Source of the DNA: Candidatus Denitrolinea symbiosum
Lineage (GTDB): Bacteria; Chloroflexota; Anaerolineae; Anaerolineales; Villigracilaceae
Assembly (NCBI GenBank): GCA_017312345.1
Contig: BLAA01000001.1
Span: 806,001-870,000, forward strand
DNA: 64,000 nucleotides
Direction of reading: 5' to 3'
Part shown: positions 55,422 to 63,082 of the stretch, piece after piece
Numbering within the stretch: position 1 is the stretch's first letter
Layout of the letters: every line of letters begins with the position of its first letter
Made by a program: the position numbers and the translations under genes
Notes under the pieces: model-generated
What the model was told of the DNA's origin: nothing
Database searches by the model: none
Seen by the model: only the letters and a program-made list of their open reading frames with translations

Positions 55422-56291
55422 TCACCAATCCAGGCTTTTTTCATAGCCCAATCTTATCAACAAATCTCCCGCCGCGTCTTTGAAAATTTTTCGGTGTTCA
55501 TCGGTGAAATATTTTTTCCACTCGCCCGTTTTTCCCGAACGGAAGGTGGGGGATTTGGACGGGTTGATGGACTCTTCGAGCGCCGCGACAACCCGTTCAC
55601 GCGTGACGGGAAGCGGGACGCGCGCTTCGAGGCGCCCGGCAATCCGGGACAGGGTCTCCGCGCGCTCGTGGATCAGGTCTTCAAAGTGAATGGACAAAAC
55701 TTCGGGGCAGTCCAGCCAGCCGAGGTAGGGAGCGAAGCGTTCGGCGATGTTGGGGAATTCGACGTCCGCGTCTGCTCGCCCGAGGATGCTGACTTTGAGC
55801 CGCGCGTCGAAGTCGGGCAGGGACGCGTAGTAGCGATGGTGGACGTGCCGCGTTTCCATCTCGGCGACATAGAAGACGTGCGAGACGACCACGTCGCGCG
55901 GGTCGCGGAAAATGAAGTAGGGGACGAATCCGCCCCCGGTCACGCGCGCCGCGGCTTCGGGTCGGGCGAAGAGATGCGCCGAGGCCGCGTCCAGCGGGCG
56001 AAGCGAGTCGAGCCACGTCAACGCTTGTTCGGGCGCGCGCTTGATCCCCGTCTCGCCTTCGTATTCGGCGTAGAACGAATGCAGGCGTTTTGCGAACGGC
56101 GCGACTTTGGAGAAGCCGAGCAGGATTTGATCGAGCAGGTGCGTGCCGCTTTTGGGAAAGGAGATGCCGAGCAGAATGGGCCAGCCTTTAGAACCCAGGT
56201 TTCTCTGAGAAACCTGGGTTCTGAAACGAGCACGCTGAACCTGCTTTTCGAGTTGATAGAGAAGCGAGCGGAGGCTGGATTTAAACGCCAT
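55422..56291 (-). CDS. PAPS-dependent sulfotransferase with palindrome-encoded insertion
   Basis: A 289-residue enzyme that moves sulfate from PAPS to a hydroxyl. The 5'-phosphosulfate loop is ISFPKSGTHLLDQIL, the 3'-phosphate motif FRDPRDVVVSH, and the C-terminal PAPS site FRSGKTGEWKKYF. Just before the first strand the N-terminal segment FRTQVSQRNLGS is encoded by a 33-bp palindrome at 56190-56222, in frame. It lies next to two glycosyltransferase-like genes, so a sulfated surface glycan is plausible. Confidence 0.88.
   Translation of the reverse strand: MAFKSSLRSLLYQLEKQVQRARFRTQVSQRNLGSKGWPILLGISFPKSGTHLLDQILLGFSKVAPFAKRLHSFYAEYEGETGIKRAPEQALTWLDSLRPLDAASAHLFARPEAAARVTGGGFVPYFIFRDPRDVVVSHVFYVAEMETRHVHHRYYASLPDFDARLKVSILGRADADVEFPNIAERFAPYLGWLDCPEVLSIHFEDLIHERAETLSRIAGRLEARVPLPVTRERVVAALEESINPSKSPTFRSGKTGEWKKYFTDEHRKIFKDAAGDLLIRLGYEKSLDW
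56190..56222 (+). repeat. dispersed palindrome, 33 bp, in frame inside the sulfotransferase gene
   Basis: Perfect arms AGAACCCAGGTTTCT and AGAAACCTGGGTTCT around CTG. The gene reads it as RTQVSQRNLGS, a different frame from the aldolase copy, without creating a stop. Confidence 0.9.
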
Positions 56292-56433
56292 AGTGAAACA
56301 CTTCCATGCTCAACGGCAGATTATAAAGCATCAGGCCTGATCCCCTGATTTTTGTCCGCGTTGATGAGACAGCGATCGGGGCTATGTTATACTCGCAAAA
56401 AAGGCATCCTTGCTTAACATAAGGAGAAGAGCC

Positions 56434-56685
56434 ATGCTTACCGCGTATCGCAAAAAAGTGACTGTTCGCCCGGATGGGCGGATTGAAATTTCCGATCCGA
56501 TCCTGAAACCCGGCACAGAAGCGGAGGTGATCGTGCTGGTGGAGACGATTTCCGCTGAAGAGCGCGCGGCGCGTGTGGATGAGTGGAAACAATTATTTAA
56601 GGCGACGCAATCTTTACCGCAAGCGAAAACCATCACCGAAGAGGATATCGCGGCTGAAATTGCCGCTTATCGCGCGGGGAAGTGA
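56434..56685 (+). CDS. antitoxin of a PIN toxin pair
   Basis: An 83-residue protein. The N-terminal KKVTVRPDGRIEISDP looks like a short AbrB/MazE-type beta strand region, and the rest is acidic and helical (EERAARVDEWKQLFKATQ, ITEEDIAAEIAAY). AAGGAG precedes the ATG at 56434. Its stop overlaps the PIN-domain gene by four bases if the GTG start at 56682 is used. Family unknown; its role is inferred from position. Confidence 0.6.
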   Translation: MLTAYRKKVTVRPDGRIEISDPILKPGTEAEVIVLVETISAEERAARVDEWKQLFKATQSLPQAKTITEEDIAAEIAAYRAGK

Positions 56686-56687
56686 AA

Positions 56688-57095
56688 ATGAAGGTTGTGA
56701 TTGATACCAACGTGCTTGTCTCGGCTGTCTGGCGCGACAGGAATCCTGAGACGGTCATCCTGTGGATTCTCGCCCAACCGAACTGGCAATGGATGGTATC
56801 GAAAGAAATCATGGATGAATACAAGGAGGTTTTGCACCGCAAAAAGTTTTTGCTTTCTCCGGAAAGCATCTCAAGATGGGAAATGTTATTGGACCGCGAT
56901 ACCCGCCCAGCGTCTGAAATATTGGAAATAGATTTTCCCCGCGATCAGAAAGACGCGAAATTTCTGGCTTGCGCGCTTTCCTGCGCGGCGGATTATATTC
57001 TCACAGGCGATGGGGATTTCGACGAGGCTCGCAAAGTAGGGGACGTAACCATCATCTCTGTTTCGATGTTTAAACGCCTGTTCGTTAGCGGCTGA
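56688..57095 (+). CDS. PIN-domain toxin (ribonuclease)
   Basis: A 135-residue PIN-domain protein. MKVVIDTNVLVSAVW has the first acidic residue, DAKFLACALSCAAD the next, and ILTGDGDFDEAR the last pair, giving the four-acid active site of VapC-type nucleases. It follows the antitoxin gene directly. GTG at 56682 is an alternative start. The locus ends before the convergent ogt gene. Confidence 0.8.
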   Translation: MKVVIDTNVLVSAVWRDRNPETVILWILAQPNWQWMVSKEIMDEYKEVLHRKKFLLSPESISRWEMLLDRDTRPASEILEIDFPRDQKDAKFLACALSCAADYILTGDGDFDEARKVGDVTIISVSMFKRLFVSG

Positions 57096-57117
57096 AATAT
57101 ACAGCCCGTGATGCGTA

Positions 57118-57642
57118 TTACGCCATCACCGCCCCCTCCATTTTCAACAACCACTCTTTCGTCCTCAGTCCCTCGCCGCCGCCGTAGCCGTGGAGTTTGC
57201 CGTCCGAGCCGACGACGCGGTGACAGGGGATGACCAGCGGCATGGGGTTGGTCGCGTTGGCGCGGCCGACCGCGCGGGCGGCGCGCGGACGTCCCGCCTG
57301 CCGGGCGATCTCGCCGTAGGAACGCGTCTCGCCGTAGGGGATGGCGAAGACGAGCTGCAAAACGGCGCGCTGGAACGGGCGCAGCAGGCCCCAGTCAATC
57401 GGGAAAGTGAAGACCTTTCGCCGGCCGCGCAGGTACTCGTCGAGTTCGCGGAGCGGGACGGAAACCCGCGTCGCGTCGACGACGGACGGGCGTTTGAGGC
57501 GTTTGGTCAGGTAGGCGTCGAGGTCGGGTTTCGCGTCGTCCCATTCGACGGCGACGAGTCCGTTTTCGGAGACGGCCGCCCAGAGTCCGCCGAGAGGCGT
57601 CCGCTTGAGCAGGCCCAGGTAGATGGGAGAATCGTTTGTCAT
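57118..57642 (-). CDS. ogt: methylated-DNA--protein-cysteine methyltransferase
   Basis: A 174-residue DNA repair protein that moves the methyl group of O6-methylguanine onto its own cysteine. The acceptor is in NPMPLVIPCHRVVGSDG, and YGETRSYGEIARQAGRP is the DNA-binding helix. The length fits Ogt without an Ada regulator domain. It is encoded 60 bases downstream of pfkA on the same strand. Confidence 0.94.
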   Translation of the reverse strand: MTNDSPIYLGLLKRTPLGGLWAAVSENGLVAVEWDDAKPDLDAYLTKRLKRPSVVDATRVSVPLRELDEYLRGRRKVFTFPIDWGLLRPFQRAVLQLVFAIPYGETRSYGEIARQAGRPRAARAVGRANATNPMPLVIPCHRVVGSDGKLHGYGGGEGLRTKEWLLKMEGAVMA

Positions 57643-57702
57643 GGCTGGAGCCTCGGAAGGTCCGGGAGCGCGGCGCCGCGCCCCCGGATGAGACGTGAAG
57701 CG

Positions 57703-58902
57703 TCAGACGTTCTCGCTGGTCATAATGAAGAGCGGCGTCATTTCGAAGGATTCGAAGTTGGGGCGCAGCCGTTCGGAGTTGTAGAAGCGCTCCACGTTGA
57801 CGGTTTTCTTGCGGCTGGTGACGATGTCTATGGGGATGTTGTCGTAGCGGCCGTTCTTAAGCACCACCATCCTCCCGTGGATTTTTTTGAGGATGAGGTC
57901 GAGCGCCAGGTTGCCGTATGCCATCGGGACGATGGAGTCGATCGCGTCGGGGTCGCCGCAACGGGTGAGGTATCCCAGCTTCTGGTTGACGATGTCCACG
58001 GTCTGGCCCTGATTGTACTGGGCGGTCAGCTCCTTGAGCCGCGCGGAGACGAGGTCGCCGATGCCGCCCAACTTGGCATGACCGAAGGCGTCGGTGGTCT
58101 TATCGGTGAAGACCATTTCGCCGCCTTTGAACATGGCGCCTTCCGAGACCAGCGCCACCGAATAGCGGCTGGGATTGTATTTACGGTCGAGCATCATCAA
58201 CTCGGCCAGGCGTTCGATCTCGAATGTGCTTTCGGGGATGACGCAGCGGTTGGCCGCGCCCGCCATGGTGGGGAGCATGGCGGTGAAGCCCGCGTAGCGC
58301 CCGAAGACTTCCAGCACCATCAGGCGTTCGTGAGAGCCGACCACCGTGCGCAGGCTGTTTGCCAGCTCGATGGTGCGCGTGACGCAGGTGGAGAATCCGA
58401 TGCAGTAATCGGTGCCTGGCACGTCGTTGTCCATCGTCTTCGGGATGGCGACCACCTTCACGCCCTCCTGGAACATGCGCACGGCGTAACTGAGCGTATC
58501 GTCGCCGCCGATCGGGACGAGGTAATCAATGCCGAGAAAATCCAGGTTCTGGAGGACTTCGGGCGTCAGGTCGTTGATTTCGCTCGAATATTTCTCCTGT
58601 AGGTAGGGAGGCAGCCGGTCGCGCTTGACTTTGGAGGGATTCGTGCGGGACGTATGCAGGAAGGTTCCCCCGGTGCGTCCAGCCTTGTTGACGATCTCCT
58701 CCGTCAAAACCTGGAAGTTGTAACTATTATCGGCTTTCTGATCGCGGACAATATCCACCAATCCCGCCCAGCCGCGGCGAATGCCGATTACCTGCCAGCC
58801 CTCGCGCAGCGCGCGGATGGTAACGGCGCGGATGGCTGGGTTGAGCCCTGGCACATCGCCGCCGCCGGTCAAAATTCCGATGGTGCCTGTTTTGCCTGCC
58901 AT
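57703..58902 (-). CDS. 6-phosphofructokinase, PPi-dependent type
   Basis: A 399-residue enzyme of glycolysis. ILTGGGDVPGLN is the phosphoryl-donor loop and PIGGDDTLSYA carries GGDD where ATP enzymes have GGDG; with PKTMDND (lysine in place of glycine) this is the usual sign of pyrophosphate dependence. If true, the reaction is reversible and saves ATP. AAGGAG precedes the ATG, with TAGAAT as a probable -10 box. It is divergent from the following membrane protein. Confidence 0.88.
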   Translation of the reverse strand: MAGKTGTIGILTGGGDVPGLNPAIRAVTIRALREGWQVIGIRRGWAGLVDIVRDQKADNSYNFQVLTEEIVNKAGRTGGTFLHTSRTNPSKVKRDRLPPYLQEKYSSEINDLTPEVLQNLDFLGIDYLVPIGGDDTLSYAVRMFQEGVKVVAIPKTMDNDVPGTDYCIGFSTCVTRTIELANSLRTVVGSHERLMVLEVFGRYAGFTAMLPTMAGAANRCVIPESTFEIERLAELMMLDRKYNPSRYSVALVSEGAMFKGGEMVFTDKTTDAFGHAKLGGIGDLVSARLKELTAQYNQGQTVDIVNQKLGYLTRCGDPDAIDSIVPMAYGNLALDLILKKIHGRMVVLKNGRYDNIPIDIVTSRKKTVNVERFYNSERLRPNFESFEMTPLFIMTSENV

Positions 58903-58982
58903 GCTGAACTCCTTGTGTGATTTGCCCCAATTCTACACCGAAAAGCGGGCGCGATAATCTGGAGTAAAATGCAGGGCAACCT

Positions 58983-60824
58983 ATGAACAGGTTCTCCTCT
59001 CTTTTGCGCGGACTGGTTTGCCTGCTGGTCGGCGGGACCGTCAGCCTCGTTTTGGGAATCCAATTCTTCGACGACGCCTCCCGCGCGGACGCCGACCGCG
59101 TCTTCCTGTTCGCGGTCCCCGCGCTGGCTTTCGCGTACCTGCTTTGGCTCGCGCTTCCCGCGTTGACGGCGCGCGCCTCGAAACCGGGCCTCGTCAGCGG
59201 GCTGGCGGCCATCGTGCCGAGTTTGCTTCTGCTGGCGCTCGTCCAACCAGCCTACGCGGCAGGCTGGCAGCAGATGTTCCTCGCGGCGGGCTTCATCCTG
59301 ACTTTCGGAAGTCTCATCTTCCTCGCGCGGGACGGACTGGCGCGCGGCGCCCGGCAATTCCTCCAGGCGCGGCTGTTTATCCCCGCCGCCATCCTCCTCC
59401 TGTTCGACGGGGGCATCGTCTATCTGGCGCTGCGCCTGCCCTCCGTTTTCCATCCCGAACAATTCCTGCCTCCCGCGGCAAACCTCCCCTGGATCGGAGT
59501 CGGACTCCTCGCCAGCCTCTCCGCGCTGGGATGGACCGCGTCGTGTTTACAGGACAGACTCGACGCCGCACGCCGCGCCGCCCTCGGCCGCTGGCTCGAG
59601 ACGCATCTCCCTGGGCTGTACGCAGCCGCGGCCATCTTCATCGGTTCCGCCGTTCTGGCGCGCGGCTTCAACCCTCCCCTCGACGGCCTCAGCCTGAACA
59701 ACACCTTCTTCGCCTCCGACACGTACTTCTGGCAGGCGCGCTTCGGCAGCGCGGAGGGATACCCCATCGGCCGCGCCGTCCATCCGCTGGCGCTGCTCTT
59801 CCTGCGCGGATCGGCCTCCGCGCTGGCCTTCCTCCTCGGCGGCAACTGGCGTCTCGCCGCGTTGACGCTCGTCCCGCTGGCGGCCGCGGCCTGCGTCTTC
59901 CTCATGTGGATTTTCGTCCTGCGCGTCAGCGGCCGCCCGACGTACGCCCTCCTCTTCAGCGCCCTGCTCGGACTTTCCGCCGCGCACCTCGTCTTCGGCT
60001 CCGTCACCGAGACGTACATTTTTTCCGCGCTCGGCCTGCTGCTCTTCTTCGTCGCCCTCCTCGACCGCGAAAGACCCGTGCGCGGCTTCCTCCTGCCGGG
60101 ATTGATGACGCTCGGGATCACGGTCACGAACGCGGCGCAGAGTCTCGTCGGGTTCGCAGTCGTCCGCCGCAACGTCCGCGAGTGGCTCCGCTTCGTCGGC
60201 CTGCTCCTCGCCGCGGGCGTCGCGTTGACCGTCTTCACCGTCATCGTCTACCCGCGCAGCATGGGATTCTTCTTCGTCCCCTCGGACTTGCTCTATGAAA
60301 GTCGTCACGCCTCGCGTATTGAAGGCGGCGTCCGCGCCGCGCTGGTGGCGAAGAACCTGTTTCTGTACAACGTGGCAGCGGTTTCGCCGGACGTCAACGT
60401 GGTGAACAAGGACGGGCGCGCTCCGTTCCCGAAGTTCAATTATTTCCAGCCGCCGTTCTCATTGATGGAATACTTTAACCCATACGGATTCGCGCCGTTC
60501 ATTCTCTGGTTGATCCTGCTGGGCGCCGCTTTCGTCAACTTTGCGCGGCGCGGGAGATCCTCTCCCTGGTTTTCCTTCCAATTGACGTTCCTCGCGGTTC
60601 TCGGTTTGAATTTCGTCATGCACCTTCTCTACGGGTTCGAGCCTTTCCTCTATACCCCCAACTGGACTTACGCCCTGCTGCTCTTTGTGGCGTTATCCCT
60701 CCTCGATCTCCCCAAACAGGAATGGCTGGAATGGGCGCTGATTCTGCTATTGGCGACGTTGCTGGTCAACAACGGCCTCTTCCTGCGCGTGCTGGGAGGT
60801 CATCTCGCGCCGTTCTTTCAATAA
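58983..60824 (+). CDS. large membrane protein, GT-C-like
   Basis: A 613-residue protein with about fifteen hydrophobic helices. In the middle, NNTFFASDTYFWQARFGS then YPIGRAVHPLALLFL resembles the acidic loop of lipid-linked sugar transferases, and GSVTETYIFSALGL follows. I cannot name the family. A TAAAAT box lies before the ATG. The tandem 14-bp repeats begin just after its stop, so no terminator is seen. Confidence 0.6.
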   Translation: MNRFSSLLRGLVCLLVGGTVSLVLGIQFFDDASRADADRVFLFAVPALAFAYLLWLALPALTARASKPGLVSGLAAIVPSLLLLALVQPAYAAGWQQMFLAAGFILTFGSLIFLARDGLARGARQFLQARLFIPAAILLLFDGGIVYLALRLPSVFHPEQFLPPAANLPWIGVGLLASLSALGWTASCLQDRLDAARRAALGRWLETHLPGLYAAAAIFIGSAVLARGFNPPLDGLSLNNTFFASDTYFWQARFGSAEGYPIGRAVHPLALLFLRGSASALAFLLGGNWRLAALTLVPLAAAACVFLMWIFVLRVSGRPTYALLFSALLGLSAAHLVFGSVTETYIFSALGLLLFFVALLDRERPVRGFLLPGLMTLGITVTNAAQSLVGFAVVRRNVREWLRFVGLLLAAGVALTVFTVIVYPRSMGFFFVPSDLLYESRHASRIEGGVRAALVAKNLFLYNVAAVSPDVNVVNKDGRAPFPKFNYFQPPFSLMEYFNPYGFAPFILWLILLGAAFVNFARRGRSSPWFSFQLTFLAVLGLNFVMHLLYGFEPFLYTPNWTYALLLFVALSLLDLPKQEWLEWALILLLATLLVNNGLFLRVLGGHLAPFFQ

Positions 60825-60831
60825 ATTTCCC

Positions 60832-60943
60832 GTTGGGGCGGACCTGTTGGGGCGGACCCGTTGGGGCGGACCCGTTGGGGCGGACCCGTTGGGGCGGACC
60901 CGTTGGGGCGGACCCGTTGGGGCGGACCCGTTGGGGCGGACCT
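60832..60943 (+). repeat. 14-bp tandem repeat, eight units
   Basis: GTTGGGGCGGACC(C/T) occurs eight times with almost no change. It is followed (60944-61029) by two similar copies of a longer unit containing GGGCAGT...ACTGCCC hairpins. It lies between convergent genes and is not coding. Confidence 0.9.
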
Positions 60944-61038
60944 GCGTGTTCGCCCCGGCGGGCAGTCACGTAGGACTGCCCCTGCGTGTCCGCCCCGGCG
61001 GGCAGCGGGCAGTCACGCAGGACTGCCCCTACAAAAAT

Positions 61039-62949
61039 TTAATCCTCCGCGATGACAATGACCTTGTCTTCCGCCGCAAAATTGACCGGCACGGATTTCT
61101 TCGGGTTGGTGTGGACGCCGTACGATTTCCCCGCGTCGTGGTTCTCATGGAGAATCCGATATCCGATGGCGGTCTCGCCGCGCGCGCGGGCCGCCGCTGC
61201 CACCGTCGCAAAGTTGACGGGCCGGCCGGTCTCCACGTAATCGCCGACGGGCTTGAGATAGATCTCCGGGCCGGCGGGGTCGAGGATATTGGCAAAGATG
61301 GAATACAGGTTCGGGTTCTCGCTGAGCTGCGTCATCATCAGGCTGACAAGATGTTCGCTGACGATGAAATCGTCCACCTGCGCGGCCTCGGCCAGTTCGC
61401 GGTTGCGCAGGTCGAGCATCTCGCTGACGATGGAGAAGGGCGTCCGATCCTTGTCCGCCATATCGCGCAAATGCAGGAGCGTGACGAGCGTGCGCGCGTC
61501 GGCCTCCTGCTCGCTCAGGTCGTTATCCGCCAGCACAATGATGTGATCGTAATCGCGCGCCTTGAGCGACTCGAGCAGGGCGCGGTCGGCGATGTTTCCC
61601 TCCTCCGCTTCCAGTTTTTGATTTTTCAGCCCTCCCGTCTGCCGGCGGATTTGCGCCGCGAGGCCGGGCGTCTCAGAGACCACCTTCACCAGCGAACCTT
61701 TAGCCACGTACGCGTCCAGCTCGTGGACGATGGCCGCGCCGCAGCGATTCCATCCGAGAATGAGACATTTCTCCGCGGCCGCTTCGCGCCGCCCCGCGCC
61801 AGATTTGACGGCAGATTCGTCCACCGCGGCCGGCGCGTCCGCGAGGCGGATGGTGTCGTCGTCCCGTGAGATCGCCGCCACCGAGTCGCCCGCGCCGAAG
61901 ACGGTATCCATCGGCGGATTCATCCGCACGTCTCCGCCGGCGCGGAAGATGCCTACTACCGCCGAATCTTCGTAGGCCAGCAGCGCGTCGCCGTAGGTTT
62001 TGCCCACAAGCGCGGGGTCCTCCTTGAAGTAAATCTCGTCGCCGCCGAAATTCAGCAACTCGGTGTAGACGATGGACAGCCCCGACTGGCGCGACGTCTG
62101 CGCGACGACGCGGGCGATCAAGTCGTTGACCAGGATCGGCTGGACGCGGTCGCGCTGTCCGATCATGCGGATCACGTCCATGTTTCTCGGGTCGCGGATC
62201 TGCGTCACGATGTGATACGGCTCGGCGCGCCGGTTGGGATTGTTCGTGAGGGCCAGCGCCGATTTGATGACGAGCGAGTCGGGGTCTTCGCCCCCCGGCA
62301 GGATGATGATGGAGCGCGCCGTGCGCGGGCTGACGAGTTCGATGTCGTTCAAGTCCATCGGGTTGCCCGAGCGGCAGATGACGCGCGTCCCCTTCGTGTC
62401 GGGGACGCGCTCGCGGATGGCGTCTTCCATCGCCACCTTGTCCTCCTCCGCCATGACGACCACGACCGCGCCGCTCTTCCGATTCGAGTTGGCCTTCGCC
62501 AGTTCCGAGATGACCGTGAAGACCTGCGGACTCCAGCCGAGGATGACGGTGTGGTCGCTTTCGAGGACGAGCGAGCGTCCCTTGCGGAGCTGGGCCAGTT
62601 TATCGTCCACGCCGTTGGTGAGGATGCCGATCAGCGCGCTGACGACGAACACGCCGCCCAGCGTGACGAAGAACATCACAAAGCGGAAGCCCCAGCCCTG
62701 GTCGCCGCCCATCGTGCCGGCGTCGAGGGTGCGCATCAACCCCTCCCACGCGGCCTCGACGAATTCCATCGGCGTTTCCGAGTCGGCGGGAGACAGAGCT
62801 GTTCCGCCGAGCCTGATGATGGCCGCGGCGAGGAAGATGACGACCAGTGAAACGACCGCCAGTCCGCCGATCAACGCGGCGGGACCGCGCGCCATGTAAT
62901 TATCGAACCAATAACTGACGCGCTGACGAAAGGAATATTTCTGCGGCAT
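61039..62949 (-). CDS. CASTOR/POLLUX-like ion channel
   Basis: A 636-residue protein. Two N-terminal membrane helices (LIGGLAVVSLVVIFLAAAII and FFVTLGGVFVVSALIGIL) flank a pore-type loop (LMRTLDAGTMGGDQG). Two RCK/TrkA-N-like domains follow: HTVILGWSPQVFTVISEL and KCLILGWNRCGAAIVHEL. This plan fits the CASTOR/POLLUX/SYM8 channel family and its bacterial relatives; the ion and gating ligand are unknown. The start at 62949 is chosen because GGGAG precedes it. It is divergent from thyX. Confidence 0.85.
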   Translation of the reverse strand: MPQKYSFRQRVSYWFDNYMARGPAALIGGLAVVSLVVIFLAAAIIRLGGTALSPADSETPMEFVEAAWEGLMRTLDAGTMGGDQGWGFRFVMFFVTLGGVFVVSALIGILTNGVDDKLAQLRKGRSLVLESDHTVILGWSPQVFTVISELAKANSNRKSGAVVVVMAEEDKVAMEDAIRERVPDTKGTRVICRSGNPMDLNDIELVSPRTARSIIILPGGEDPDSLVIKSALALTNNPNRRAEPYHIVTQIRDPRNMDVIRMIGQRDRVQPILVNDLIARVVAQTSRQSGLSIVYTELLNFGGDEIYFKEDPALVGKTYGDALLAYEDSAVVGIFRAGGDVRMNPPMDTVFGAGDSVAAISRDDDTIRLADAPAAVDESAVKSGAGRREAAAEKCLILGWNRCGAAIVHELDAYVAKGSLVKVVSETPGLAAQIRRQTGGLKNQKLEAEEGNIADRALLESLKARDYDHIIVLADNDLSEQEADARTLVTLLHLRDMADKDRTPFSIVSEMLDLRNRELAEAAQVDDFIVSEHLVSLMMTQLSENPNLYSIFANILDPAGPEIYLKPVGDYVETGRPVNFATVAAAARARGETAIGYRILHENHDAGKSYGVHTNPKKSVPVNFAAEDKVIVIAED

Positions 62950-63082
62950 GGTTCTTCTCCCGAAATAAAACGACGTCGCTTCCGTATGATTTTGCCCGAT
63001 TATAGCCTCCTCCTGCAAAACGCCGTGTTGACTTTCACTGCGTTTTCGTCTATATTGCCACTCAACGCCCAAAGGATTTGCC

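Noticed and set aside
60832..61029. CRISPR array
   Set aside because: The 14-bp units are directly adjacent with no unique spacers and no cas genes are near.
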